Positions 17,915 to 26,880 of a stretch of DNA of 64,000 bases are shown here, piece by piece. The notes under the pieces were generated by a model. It searched no databases. It saw only the letters and a list, made by a program, of their open reading frames with translations, and was not told the origin of the DNA. Every line of letters starts with the position of its first letter. The stretch's first letter is position 1. Position numbers and translations under genes: made by a program. The DNA comes from an uncultured Tenacibaculum sp. (GTDB lineage Bacteria; Bacteroidota; Bacteroidia; Flavobacteriales; Flavobacteriaceae): NCBI RefSeq assembly GCF_947502995.1, contig NZ_CANNBW010000004.1, forward strand, positions 62,001 to 126,000, read 5' to 3'.

Positions 17915-18113
17915 GTAAAAAGAATTTGATTTTTTCGAAAAGACATATTCAAAGTCTGACTTTTCTGCATTGCAATCAATCTACGGAGTCATGGATAAAA
18001 CCGAAAAAGCAAAAACAGGTTGATCTTTCTTTTTAGTAACCACGATCTTGATTGGAATAATCTGTCTCACATAAAAACATATTGCTACAAAACAACTTAA
18101 AATTAAGAAAAGG
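17915..18113. other. Gene-free spacer
   Basis: 199 bases with no credible reading frame, repeat or terminator. I looked for remnants of a coding sequence in both strands and saw none I could name. Confidence 0.5.
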
Positions 18114-18404
18114 ATGAAAAAGGATGAAAGTATAATTGAATTAATAACTGAAATAAATAAAGAAATTGGTGAAAGTAAATATTTTTTGAAAGATTTTTGG
18201 GAAGGAGATTTATGTGCAATTGGGTTTTCAGATTTAAATGAAGAAATATTAATTTATGTATCGACTTTCGAAAGAGAAAAAGGTAATTATTATATTGAAA
18301 TAGAGAAATCAAATAAAGAATTTCCCGATAAATATGATATGTTAGATAGAAAAGAAAAAGTAAACTTTAAAGAATTGAAATCGATATTACAGAATTATCT
18401 TTAA
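18114..18404 (+). CDS. Small acidic hypothetical protein
   Basis: A 96-residue protein of unknown family beginning MKKDESIIELITEINKEIGE. It is predicted to be alpha/beta, is rich in Glu and Lys, and has a hydrophobic strand ILIYVSTFE in the middle. Its size and composition resemble small immunity-type proteins, but no toxin gene is beside it, so that is only a possibility. No clear promoter box was seen. The coding bias and a full-length frame support a real gene. Confidence 0.5.
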   Translation: MKKDESIIELITEINKEIGESKYFLKDFWEGDLCAIGFSDLNEEILIYVSTFEREKGNYYIEIEKSNKEFPDKYDMLDRKEKVNFKELKSILQNYL

Positions 18405-18511
18405 TCGCAGAGTGATATTCAAGGGTATGATTTCTAGGTGCTTGTATCGAAAGTTGTTAAATTTTCGATTAGATACCTCTTATACTTGCATCGGTGTAGC
18501 TTATTTAAAAA

Positions 18512-18552
18512 AATCAATACTTTAAATGTAGTAAACACTTAAAGTATTGATT
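18512..18552 (-). terminator. Hairpin terminator of the SDR gene
   Basis: AATCAATACTTTAA pairs perfectly with TTAAAGTATTGATT (18539-18552) 12 bases downstream of the SDR stop. It could act in both directions. Confidence 0.6.
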
Positions 18553-18564
18553 AAAAACATATAA

Positions 18565-19314
18565 TTAAATTTGGCTTAAACCACCATCAACTTCTAATTC
18601 AACTCCGTTAATAAAAGAAGCATCATCAGAAGCTAAAAATAAAGCTGTGCTAGCAATTTCTTCAGATTTTCCAAATCTACCTAGTGGTACAGTTTGAGCA
18701 AAGCTTTTCCCCATTTCTTCAACTACTTCTCCAGGTAAATTCATTTTGCCATAAATAGGAGTTTCAATTGGTCCAGGAGCAATTGAATTTACACGAATTC
18801 CTCTATCTTTTAATTCAGAAGTTAATACTCTAGAATAAGCTCTTAAAGCTCCTTTACTTGCAGAATAAACACCGAAACCATCAAATCCTTTTTGGTGTAC
18901 AATTGAGTTTGTAAATAAGATAGATCCACCATCGTTAATATGTGGAATTGCTTCTTTTGTAGCTAAAATTGGTCCCTTTACATTAATATCGAAAACTTCG
19001 GTGTAATGCTCATCTGTTATCTCATTTGTTGGAGCAACTGGCGCAACACCAGCATTTAAAAATAACACATCAATTTTTCCGTAGGCATTTACAGTTTCTT
19101 CAATTAATTTTTTGTTATCAGATTCTTTGGAAACATCTGCAACTACGGTAATAAATTCACCATTTAAATCCTTTATAGCTTCTACCAAAGCAGTTTCTCT
19201 TCTTCCAGATAAAACAACTTTTGCTCCTTCTTCTAAAAATAATTTTGCTGTTGCTAATCCTATTCCACTATTAGCGCCTGTTATTACGGCTACTTTGTCT
19301 TTTAATTTACTCAT
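18565..19314 (-). CDS. Short-chain dehydrogenase/reductase (SDR)
   Basis: A 249-residue NAD(P)-dependent oxidoreductase of the classical SDR type. It has the TGANSGIG cofactor motif, NAGVAP, the catalytic serine in FTNSIV, and YSASK (Y-x3-K), then the family end ELEVDGGLSQI. The substrate is unknown. It is preceded by a 20-base palindrome (19330-19349) that matches one upstream of the TetR gene at 19369-19932, so it is very probably the target of that regulator, as in quinone- or aldehyde-responsive SDR/TetR pairs. Confidence 0.9.
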   Translation of the reverse strand: MSKLKDKVAVITGANSGIGLATAKLFLEEGAKVVLSGRRETALVEAIKDLNGEFITVVADVSKESDNKKLIEETVNAYGKIDVLFLNAGVAPVAPTNEITDEHYTEVFDINVKGPILATKEAIPHINDGGSILFTNSIVHQKGFDGFGVYSASKGALRAYSRVLTSELKDRGIRVNSIAPGPIETPIYGKMNLPGEVVEEMGKSFAQTVPLGRFGKSEEIASTALFLASDDASFINGVELEVDGGLSQI

Positions 19315-19328
19315 GATAATTAATTTTT

Positions 19329-19350
19329 ATTTGAAACAATCGTTTCAAAT
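19329..19350. promoter_or_regulatory. TetR operator upstream of the SDR gene
   Basis: TTTGAAAC-AATC-GTTTCAAA is a perfect palindrome with a 4-base centre, 15 bases before the SDR start. The same half-sites and spacing recur at 19936-19955. Confidence 0.75.
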
Positions 19351-19368
19351 AAGGTTAAAAAAAAAATT

Positions 19369-19932
19369 TTATTCTAATACAGAAAGAATTGTTTTTACAA
19401 TACTTTGAGTATCTTTTTTGTTGTCCATTAAAATAGTTGAAAGATTAAATCCTTTTAAAGCAGTTAATAGATAAATAGCATATTCATATGCATTTTTCTT
19501 GTTGTTAATTGATCCTGTCTTTTGACCTTTTTCTACAATATCTTTAAAAAGATCTATCATGCCATTATCGTTATTCTTTAGAAAAGTATTAATACTATCT
19601 TTCTGATTGGCCATTTCAGAAACGCAGTTAGTAATTAAACATCCGTTTTTACATTCTGCATTTGAATAGAAAATACGTTCTAAAGTATTAATATGACAGT
19701 CATTTGATGAAATGATTTCGTGAATATGATTTCTTGATTTAGATTGGTAATCTTTTAAACACATCATATATAAATCTAGTTTACTACCAAAAGAGTTGTA
19801 AATACTAGATCTGTTCAAACCCGTTGCATCAACAAGATCTTGCATAGAAGTTAAAGTATAACTTTTTGAATGAAATACTTCTGTAACCTGCTGAATGACT
19901 AAATCTTTATCAAATGTTTCTGTCTTTGGCAT
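19369..19932 (-). CDS. TetR/AcrR-family transcriptional regulator
   Basis: A 187-residue regulator with an N-terminal helix-turn-helix (about 10-55, TSMQDLVDATGLNRSSIYNS FGSK region) and a helical ligand-binding C-terminal half with several cysteines (AECKNGCLITNCVS), a feature of members that sense reactive electrophiles. It lies upstream of the SDR gene on the same strand. Matching palindromes before both genes indicate control of itself and of the SDR gene. Confidence 0.88.
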   Translation of the reverse strand: MPKTETFDKDLVIQQVTEVFHSKSYTLTSMQDLVDATGLNRSSIYNSFGSKLDLYMMCLKDYQSKSRNHIHEIISSNDCHINTLERIFYSNAECKNGCLITNCVSEMANQKDSINTFLKNNDNGMIDLFKDIVEKGQKTGSINNKKNAYEYAIYLLTALKGFNLSTILMDNKKDTQSIVKTILSVLE

Positions 19933-19935
19933 ATA

Positions 19936-19955
19936 TTTGAAATGAACGTTTCAAA
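19936..19955. promoter_or_regulatory. TetR operator upstream of its own gene
   Basis: TTTGAAAT-GAAC-GTTTCAAA, same layout as the site at 19329-19350 with one mismatch. It ends four bases before the start codon. Confidence 0.7.
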
Positions 19956-19992
19956 ATTAATCGTTTTTTAGAAACTAAAAATAAATTAAATG

Positions 19993-21330
19993 TTAATTTT
20001 TTAATAAAGCGATTTCTTTACGTACAAAAAAGTAGGTAACAATAGTAGCTAGCAAGTCTGAAATAGGGAAGGAGAACCATATTCCGTCTAATCCATAAAA
20101 AATAGGAAGAATCAAAATAAACGGAATCAAAAAGATAGATTGACGCAATAATGTTAATATTAAAGCAGGTTTTGCTTTTCCCACTGCTTGAAAATATGAT
20201 GCTCCTACTAATTGAAATGCTATAAATGGAGTAGCTAATAAAGTAGTTAAAATAGCATTTGGTGTTTGTTTTAATAATTGCTCATCGTTAGTAAACACAG
20301 TTGTCATTTCATAATTAAAGAAATATACAGCAGCAAAAATAAAAATGCACAGAATTGTACCGTACTTGTTTGCTGTGTTTAAAACTTCTTTTACACGATC
20401 GTATAAATTGGCTCCATAATTATAACCTGCAATAGGTAAAAAACCTTGTACTATTCCAAAAACTGGGAAAAATATGAACATCATTAAGCGATTAATGATC
20501 CCAAAAACAGCTAATGAAGATTCATTTCCATATTTGTATAAAGAATAGTTCAATATAATTGTTAAAACACTAATTGTACCTTGTCTAACAAGTGTTATAC
20601 TTCCCAAAGAACTAATTTCTGAAACTATAGCTTTATTTAATTTTAACTGATTGAAACGTATTTGTAAACTACTTTTTTTAGAAAGTAAAAAACCAAGAAT
20701 AAATAATCCGCAAACGGCATAAGCAATAGAGGTTGCTAAACCAGCACCAAACATTCCCCAACCAAATACTTTTATGAATACGATATCTAAAATAATATTT
20801 GCTATAGCTGGCAAAATTAAAGCGATCATTGCATAAGTTGGTTTTCCTAAAGCTCTAATAATTGGATTTCCCATCATTGCGTAAGCTAAAAATGGTACAC
20901 CAATGATTATAATTCTAAAATAAGGAATTGCAGGTTCTAAAATATTTCCATTAGCTCCAAATAGTTTTAAAACAGCTTCTTCAAAAATTAAACATATAGC
21001 TACTAAAACAACTGAAGTTAGTGTTGTTAAACTGATTTGATTTCCAAATACTTTTTTAGCTTTTTCAACATTATCTGCTCCTAAAGCCAAAGAAATAACT
21101 GAACTTCCTCCAATACCAATAGCCATTCCAATAGAAGAAATTAAAAAACCGATTGGTAATACAACAGTAATAGCAGCAATAGCTAAAACACCAATCCATT
21201 GTCCAACAAAAATGGTGTCTACAATCATGTTAATAGACATGACTAAAATACCAATTGCAGCAGGTACAGATTGTTTTAATAATAACTTACTTACTTTTTC
21301 TGTGGAAAGTTCACTGGCAACTTGATTCAT
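19993..21330 (-). CDS. MATE-family efflux transporter
   Basis: A 445-residue inner-membrane protein with about twelve membrane helices and two related halves (LLKQSVPAAIGILVMSINMI in half 1; LVRQGTISVLTIILNYSLY in half 2). The first conserved block FVGQWIGVLAIAAI and the GGSSVISLALG stretch are typical of the Na+ or H+-coupled MATE multidrug exporters. It lies between the TetR/SDR pair and a divergent thioesterase gene. The exported compounds are unknown. Confidence 0.93.
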   Translation of the reverse strand: MNQVASELSTEKVSKLLLKQSVPAAIGILVMSINMIVDTIFVGQWIGVLAIAAITVVLPIGFLISSIGMAIGIGGSSVISLALGADNVEKAKKVFGNQISLTTLTSVVLVAICLIFEEAVLKLFGANGNILEPAIPYFRIIIIGVPFLAYAMMGNPIIRALGKPTYAMIALILPAIANIILDIVFIKVFGWGMFGAGLATSIAYAVCGLFILGFLLSKKSSLQIRFNQLKLNKAIVSEISSLGSITLVRQGTISVLTIILNYSLYKYGNESSLAVFGIINRLMMFIFFPVFGIVQGFLPIAGYNYGANLYDRVKEVLNTANKYGTILCIFIFAAVYFFNYEMTTVFTNDEQLLKQTPNAILTTLLATPFIAFQLVGASYFQAVGKAKPALILTLLRQSIFLIPFILILPIFYGLDGIWFSFPISDLLATIVTYFFVRKEIALLKN

Positions 21331-21379
21331 GATAGTAGAAATTAGGCTACAAATTAACGAAATAATAAGCTTTCTTATG

Positions 21380-21387
21380 TAAGTTTG
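21380..21387 (+). promoter_or_regulatory. -7 box of the thioesterase gene
   Basis: TAAGTTTG matches TAnnTTTG and ends only six bases before the ATG at 21393, so the mRNA may be leaderless or nearly so. Confidence 0.55.
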
Positions 21388-21392
21388 TAGTT

Positions 21393-21794
21393 ATGAATTT
21401 AAGTAAAGTTTTCACAACAACTAGAGTAGTAGTTTCTGAAGAAATTGACAATCTAAATCATGTTAATAATGTAGTTTATGTACAATGGGTACAAGACATT
21501 GCAACACTACATTGGCAACATCTAGTGAAGGATATAAATGCGGATCATTTAATTTGGGTTCTTGTGAAACATGAAATTGATTATATAGGACAAGCAATTT
21601 TAAATGATGAAATCACATTAAAAACTTGGGTTGGTGAAACTAAAGGTGTAAAATCTGTTCGTCATGTTGAAATTTTTAAAGAAAACAAACTATTAGCAAA
21701 ATCGAAAACAACTTGGTGTTTGTTGGATAGTAAAACATTACGACCAACCAGAATTACAGAAGAAATATTTAATTTATTATCTCCATCCGAATAA
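21393..21794 (+). CDS. Acyl-CoA thioesterase, hot-dog fold (4HBT family)
   Basis: A 133-residue protein with the hot-dog fold. The segment DNLNHVNNVVYVQWVQDIAT matches the helix and active-site region of 4-hydroxybenzoyl-CoA thioesterase-like enzymes. It would hydrolyse an acyl-CoA; the acyl group is unknown. The gene is divergent from the MATE gene and followed 28 bases later by the DEAD-box helicase gene, which has its own promoter box. Confidence 0.88.
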   Translation: MNLSKVFTTTRVVVSEEIDNLNHVNNVVYVQWVQDIATLHWQHLVKDINADHLIWVLVKHEIDYIGQAILNDEITLKTWVGETKGVKSVRHVEIFKENKLLAKSKTTWCLLDSKTLRPTRITEEIFNLLSPSE

Positions 21795-21797
21795 GAC

Positions 21798-21805
21798 TAT
21801 CTTTG
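21798..21805 (+). promoter_or_regulatory. -7 box of the DEAD-box helicase gene
   Basis: TATCTTTG matches TAnnTTTG, 18 bases before the ATG at 21823. Confidence 0.5.
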
Positions 21806-21822
21806 CGGTCTAAAATATATAT

Positions 21823-22935
21823 ATGTCAACTTTTTCAGATTTAGGTGTTCGAAAAGATTTTATTAAAGGATTAAACGAGTTGGGAATTAAAAAACCAACT
21901 GAAATTCAAGAAAAAACAATTCCTTTTTTATTAGAAGAAAGAACTGATTTTATTGGTTTAGCACAAACAGGAACAGGAAAAACTGCAGCTTTTGGATTAC
22001 CAATTTTACATCAGATAAAACCTAATTCAGATACAATTCAAGCCTTAATTTTATCTCCAACAAGAGAATTAGTACAACAAATTAAAAAACAACTTTTTAA
22101 GTTTACGAAGTACGTAGATCATAAAATATTTGTAGAAGCTGTATATGGTGGTGAGAAAATAGATAGGCAAATCAAAAATTTACAAAGAACTACGCATATT
22201 GTTGTGGCTACTCCTGGTAGACTTATTGATTTAATTGAAAGAGGTGAGATAGACTTAAAAAACATAAAGACTTTAGTTTTAGATGAAGCAGATGAAATGC
22301 TGAGCATGGGATTTAAGTTAGAAATCAACAGGATTTTAAAATATACTTCTGGAGAAAGAAATACGTGGTTATTCTCTGCTACAATGCCTGATGAAATAAA
22401 AAGGATTGTAAAAAATTACATGAATATCAACGCAAAACGAGTTGAAATTAATCCTGCTTCTGTAGTGAATGAAAATATTACGCATTATTATACTCTAGTA
22501 ACTTCTGCAAATAAAACAGATGCAGTGATTTCGTTTTTGGAAGGTAGACAAGATGAACGCGGAATTATCTTTGCTAGAACAAAAGCTGGCGCAAGAAAGC
22601 TAACAGGAGAATTATTAGAAGAAGGTTTTACTGTTGGTGTTTTAGAAGGAGATATGAAGCAAATAGAAAGAGATAAAGTAATGCGTGCTTTTAAAAATCA
22701 ATCATTACAATATTTAATTGCTACAGATGTTGCTGCAAGAGGTATTGATGTGCAGAATTTAAATTTTGTAATTCATCATAAACTTCCAGAAAAACTAGAA
22801 TATTATACGCATAGAAGTGGAAGAACTGCAAGAGCTGGAAATAGAGGAATTTCGCAAGCTTTTATTTCTTCTAGTGAAATAGAAACAATACATCAAATAC
22901 AAAAAAGATTAAATATTAAGTTCATTAAAAAGTAA
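21823..22935 (+). CDS. DEAD-box ATP-dependent RNA helicase (minimal core)
   Basis: A 370-residue helicase consisting of the two RecA domains only. It has the Q motif (GIKKPTEIQEKTIP), Walker A AQTGTGKTAA, PTRELV, DEADEM, SAT, and the domain 2 motifs ATDVAARGID and HRSGRTARAG. It lacks the long C-terminal tail of RhlE/CsdA-type members, so substrate specificity is not built in. It unwinds RNA in ribosome assembly or mRNA decay. The next gene starts 15 bases downstream. Confidence 0.95.
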   Translation: MSTFSDLGVRKDFIKGLNELGIKKPTEIQEKTIPFLLEERTDFIGLAQTGTGKTAAFGLPILHQIKPNSDTIQALILSPTRELVQQIKKQLFKFTKYVDHKIFVEAVYGGEKIDRQIKNLQRTTHIVVATPGRLIDLIERGEIDLKNIKTLVLDEADEMLSMGFKLEINRILKYTSGERNTWLFSATMPDEIKRIVKNYMNINAKRVEINPASVVNENITHYYTLVTSANKTDAVISFLEGRQDERGIIFARTKAGARKLTGELLEEGFTVGVLEGDMKQIERDKVMRAFKNQSLQYLIATDVAARGIDVQNLNFVIHHKLPEKLEYYTHRSGRTARAGNRGISQAFISSSEIETIHQIQKRLNIKFIKK

Positions 22936-22950
22936 TATTCAGTTTGTATT

Positions 22951-23571
22951 ATGGATATAATTTACATCATAGACATCTTAGGAACTTTCGCTTTTGCTTT
23001 GAGTGGAGCTTTAGTTGCTTCAAAAAAAGAATTCGATCTTTTTGGTGTAATCATCTTAGCTTTTGTAACTGCTGTAGGAGGAGGAATGCTTAGAGATATT
23101 CTTATAAATGCACATCCAATTAACTGGATAGGTGATTTAAATTACATTAAAACTATAGCAATAGCAGTGGTTTGTACATTTTTATTTAAAAGTAAAATAG
23201 AACCGCTCAGAAAAACTTTCTTTTTATTTGATACCATAGGGATTAGTGTTTTTACTTTATTAGGATTACAAAAAGGTTTAAGTTATAATCTACCTTCTGT
23301 AGTTGCTATAATTATGGGAATGGTCTCTGCTGTTTTTGGTGGAGTAATACGCGATGTTTTAACTAGAGAAGTTCCTTTAATATTTAAAAAAGAGATTTAT
23401 GCTTCTGCCTGTTTAGCTGGAGGTTTAGTATACTTAGTTTTAAAGAATTTTGAAGTGAATGAAAACTTTAGTTTTATATTTTCAGCTTCGGTTATCATTT
23501 TAATTAGAACTCTTTCAGTAATTTATAAGTTAGAATTACCAAAAATTAAAGATGATTTATTTAAGAATTAA
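22951..23571 (+). CDS. TRIC/YadS-type cation channel family membrane protein (UPF0126)
   Basis: A 206-residue integral membrane protein with about seven helices in two repeats, each holding a glycine-rich motif: VGGGMLRDILI in the first and FGGVIRDVL in the second. These are the signature repeats of the prokaryotic trimeric intracellular cation channel family; a glycine transporter role has also been proposed for members. It is likely in one transcript with the helicase gene. Confidence 0.9.
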   Translation: MDIIYIIDILGTFAFALSGALVASKKEFDLFGVIILAFVTAVGGGMLRDILINAHPINWIGDLNYIKTIAIAVVCTFLFKSKIEPLRKTFFLFDTIGISVFTLLGLQKGLSYNLPSVVAIIMGMVSAVFGGVIRDVLTREVPLIFKKEIYASACLAGGLVYLVLKNFEVNENFSFIFSASVIILIRTLSVIYKLELPKIKDDLFKN

Positions 23572-23607
23572 AGAATAGTTTTTAAATTGCTGTAAATTAA
23601 TTTTTAC

Positions 23608-24162
23608 ATGAATAAAATAGTTGTTTTAGTTTCACTTTTTTTATCAATAGTATCATTTTCGCAAGAAAAAGAATTACCTGAAGGTTGGGATAAAATTTTG
23701 TTAGAAGGTAAAATTGCTTACATGAATTTAATTACTGGTGATGTATCTACCAAATTTCCGCAAAAAAAAGCTGTGAAACTTAAAAAAGTAGTAGAATACG
23801 ATCCAACGATTACTCATACTGTACAAAAAGGAGAAACATTAAGTACAATAGCTAGAAAATATAAAATGCCACTAGCACAATTATATAGATTGAATAGTTT
23901 GGTTGATTTTGATACCATTGAAATTGGTGATAAAATTGTTATTGGGTATGAAGAAGATCAAACTAAAAAGAATAAATCAAAAACTATAAATAAGGAACCA
24001 ATTGCAGATCACTCTGATGAATCTAATTATCATACAGTGACACCAGGTGAAACTTTGTATAGTATTTCTAAACTCTACAATATTACTGTATCATTCCTAA
24101 AAAAGAAAAATAAACTTTCTTCAAATACTATTTACAAAGGTCAGAAATTAGTAATTAAATAA
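23608..24162 (+). CDS. Exported protein with two LysM domains
   Basis: A 184-residue secreted or periplasmic protein. A signal peptide (about 1-18, ending SIVSFSQ) precedes a short unique region and two LysM peptidoglycan-binding domains (about 68-112, HTVQKGETLSTIARKYKM, and about 140-184, HTVTPGETLYSISKLYNI) joined by a Lys-rich linker. It should bind the cell wall. No catalytic domain is present. Confidence 0.9.
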   Translation: MNKIVVLVSLFLSIVSFSQEKELPEGWDKILLEGKIAYMNLITGDVSTKFPQKKAVKLKKVVEYDPTITHTVQKGETLSTIARKYKMPLAQLYRLNSLVDFDTIEIGDKIVIGYEEDQTKKNKSKTINKEPIADHSDESNYHTVTPGETLYSISKLYNITVSFLKKKNKLSSNTIYKGQKLVIK

Positions 24163-24346
24163 TTTTTTTATTAAAAAATTGTAAATAAATTACTTTTAAG
24201 TGGTTTTTGTTTTGTGATTCCTAAAACTATTCATCGGTACTTTTTAGTCTTTCATCGAAACTTATGTGTTAAAATAGTATGTTAACATGTTGATATAGTA
24301 TAAGTTTTCTAAATTAGTTGCATGTAAATTTTCAATCCCTCGTATT

Positions 24347-25423
24347 ATGAATAGTAAGTTTTTATACGCAGTAGCTTTTTTTGCTTTCTCGCAAGCATTT
24401 TCACAATCTAATAAAACATGTGATACTCCAAATGATGAGCCAGCTCTTGATTTGAACAGTATTACTAAATGTTCTATTAAAGACTCAGATGATAAGAAAA
24501 CTAAAAAGGTATCTGTTCAAGTTTCTTCGAGAAGAAGAGTAGTAAGAAAAAGAGATGCAGCTTCAGGTGTAATGACAAATGATTATACACACAAGTTAGC
24601 TAACATGAAGAAAAAGACAGATATTATAAATAATATAAGCTTCAATAATGCTGGAGGATTAAAAATTATTCCTTTTAATTATGTGGATGAAATTCCTCTT
24701 TTTAAAGAGTGTGAAAGCTCTCCAATATACAAGCAAGAAAAATGTTTCAAACAAGCTATTTCTAAGCACATTCAAAAAAATATCAAATACCCAGAGAATT
24801 CTTATGATAGAGGAATACAAGGTAGAGTATTAGTTCAATTTACGATTCAAAAAGATGGTAGCATAGGACAAATGAATATAGTTTCACCATATAAAGGAGA
24901 AGAATTAGGTAAAGAAGCAGAAAGAATTATAAAAAAATTACCAAAGTTTACACCTGGTAAGCATGCGGGTAAAGAAGTTATAGTAAAATATGGGTTGCCA
25001 ATTACTTTTAGAATTCCTGGAGTAAAGCCAACAAACTTAAGAAAAGCACCTAAAAAGGCTGTAGTTAAAGATCAAATTTATCAGTTTGCAGATGTAGAAA
25101 AGATTCCACAGTTCAAATCTTGTGATGATGCAAATTTAGACTGTTTCAATAAAAGATTAGTACAACATATTCAAGATCATTTTGCTTATCCAGAACAAGC
25201 TATTGATAATAATATCCAAGGAAAAGTTAATATCAGTTTTGTAATTAATAAAGATGGAGAAGTTGTAAATGTTTCAGCTAAAGGTCCAGCTAATGGAAAG
25301 ATTTTAGAATCTTCAGCAAAGAAATTAGTAGAAAAATTACCTGAATTTAAAGCAGCTGTTAAAAACGGAAAAAAGGTAAATACAAAATATACGTTCCCAA
25401 TTGAATATAAATTGGATGAATAA
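24347..25423 (+). CDS. Exported protein with two TonB C-terminal domains
   Basis: A 358-residue protein with a signal peptide (about 1-20, ending AFSQ) and two tandem TonB_C domains (about 125-225, IQGRVLVQFTIQKDGSIGQ; about 250-357, IQGKVNISFVINKDGEVVN). Each copy is preceded by a matching segment with FKEC/FKSC and a conserved cysteine pair (PIYKQEKCFKQAI; DANLDCFNKRL). Normal TonB has one such domain, a proline-rich spacer and a membrane anchor; here the anchor and spacer are absent. It may be a periplasmic partner of TonB receptors rather than a true energy transducer. Confidence 0.85.
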   Translation: MNSKFLYAVAFFAFSQAFSQSNKTCDTPNDEPALDLNSITKCSIKDSDDKKTKKVSVQVSSRRRVVRKRDAASGVMTNDYTHKLANMKKKTDIINNISFNNAGGLKIIPFNYVDEIPLFKECESSPIYKQEKCFKQAISKHIQKNIKYPENSYDRGIQGRVLVQFTIQKDGSIGQMNIVSPYKGEELGKEAERIIKKLPKFTPGKHAGKEVIVKYGLPITFRIPGVKPTNLRKAPKKAVVKDQIYQFADVEKIPQFKSCDDANLDCFNKRLVQHIQDHFAYPEQAIDNNIQGKVNISFVINKDGEVVNVSAKGPANGKILESSAKKLVEKLPEFKAAVKNGKKVNTKYTFPIEYKLDE

Positions 25424-25452
25424 GATTTAAGAAATAAAGTATCATAATACAG

Positions 25453-25480
25453 AAAAACCATCCTATTGGATGGTTTTTTT
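25453..25480. terminator. Bidirectional terminator between tonB-like and tolC-like genes
   Basis: AAACCATCC (25455-25463) pairs with GGATGGTTT (25468-25476), loop TATT, with a T run after it and an A run before it. It overlaps the last codons of the convergent tolC-like gene. Confidence 0.85.
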
Positions 25481-26875
25481 ATTATCTACTTCTTGATTAT
25501 TTAGCATTTGAAATAATGACGCTTTAGATTTTAAAAATTTATTTTTAGTATCTATAAGCTTTAATCTAGTTTCTATAAGTTTTACTTCTCTATAATTAAT
25601 TCTGAATAAAGAACCTTCACCTAAAATAAACATGCGTTCTTCTGCTTTTACTAATTTTTGATAATCTTTAACTAAGTTTACTAACAAGTCACTTTGTTTA
25701 TTGGTAGAAAATATTTCATTTTCGATAGCTTTCATTTTATTGTTTAGTTCCACTTTACTAGCAGAAATAACAAAATCCATGTCTTGTAACTTTAGTTTTG
25801 CAAGTTTAAATTCTGCCCTTTCTTTTCTTAAAAATAAAGGCACATAAACATTTAAACCTCCTTTGTAATTATTAGTGTCAAAATCAGTTAATCCGTTAAT
25901 TTTCGGGCTCAAAAAGTTATATTCTAAATCTACTCTTGGTAATAAATTATTCAATTTTAATCTTTTATTTACCAGAAGACCTTGTCTCTTATAATCTAAA
26001 GATTTAATCTTTAAATGATTGTTCACATCAATGTCTTGTAACATATTCTGATTAATATCTAGAGCAGTGTCAATTATCGTTGTAGTTTCAGTATCAGGTA
26101 TAATACGATCTTCTAATTCCAAAGGTAAATTTCCTTCTAGCCAAAGGAAATTAGAAAGCTTTAATTTCGATTTGATGTATTTTAAATTTGATTTTTCAAG
26201 ATCAAGTTTTCTGTTTTTAAGATTAATATTGGCCTCTAAGGTATCTATTGCAGGTTTATCTCCGGCATTAAAACTTTTCTTTACAATATTGAACCTATTT
26301 TCTGCATTATTTAAAAAATCATTGTATATATTTTGTGTTTCATAATTTTTTAACCACTCGAAATAAGTAACAATAGCATCATATAAAATCGAATTCACTA
26401 ACAAAGTTTGTTTAGCTCTAGCTTGCTGAGTGTATAATTTAGCTTGTTTTAATGTTGCCATTCTCTTATTCATCAGTAAACCTCTTGCTAGAGAAACTGA
26501 AACTCCAGCTCCGTATAAACCTTCATTAGGAACATTAGATTCAGGATTTAAAAATATCCCAGAGTTTTGTTCATAATTAGCCTTAAACTCAATTCCATAC
26601 CAAGTTGGTATTTTGAAAGTGGTATTTAGTTTATCAAAATATTCTGATTTTTTAAACTTTTTACGATCATAATCAACAGAAATTTTAGGATCAAAAGCAC
26701 CTCGAGCTTTAAGAAGTTTAATTTCTCCTTCAGAACTAACAAGTTGAGCTTGTTTAACAATGGGGTGAAATTCTTTTACGTATCCAATGTATTCAGATAA
26801 TGATAAAACTTCATTATTTTGACTAAACCCACCAAGTGAAGCTATAACAGAAAAAAAGATTAATAGTTTTTTCAT
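25463..26875 (-). CDS. TolC-family outer-membrane efflux protein
   Basis: A 470-residue outer-membrane channel component. A signal peptide (about 1-18) precedes two OEP-like repeats of long helices (for example MNKRMATLKQAKLYTQQARA and KVELNNKMKAIENEIFS). It forms the exit duct of a tripartite exporter and lies 5 bases after the HlyD-type adaptor gene on the same strand, in the order TetR-ABC-HlyD-TolC. It is the last gene of that operon. Confidence 0.9.
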   Translation of the reverse strand: MKKLLIFFSVIASLGGFSQNNEVLSLSEYIGYVKEFHPIVKQAQLVSSEGEIKLLKARGAFDPKISVDYDRKKFKKSEYFDKLNTTFKIPTWYGIEFKANYEQNSGIFLNPESNVPNEGLYGAGVSVSLARGLLMNKRMATLKQAKLYTQQARAKQTLLVNSILYDAIVTYFEWLKNYETQNIYNDFLNNAENRFNIVKKSFNAGDKPAIDTLEANINLKNRKLDLEKSNLKYIKSKLKLSNFLWLEGNLPLELEDRIIPDTETTTIIDTALDINQNMLQDIDVNNHLKIKSLDYKRQGLLVNKRLKLNNLLPRVDLEYNFLSPKINGLTDFDTNNYKGGLNVYVPLFLRKERAEFKLAKLKLQDMDFVISASKVELNNKMKAIENEIFSTNKQSDLLVNLVKDYQKLVKAEERMFILGEGSLFRINYREVKLIETRLKLIDTKNKFLKSKASLFQMLNNQEVDNKKTIQ

Positions 26876-26880
26876 TACTA

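Noticed and set aside
17915..18113. Possible remnant of a coding gene
   Set aside because: All frames are broken at short intervals and no protein motif could be recognised.
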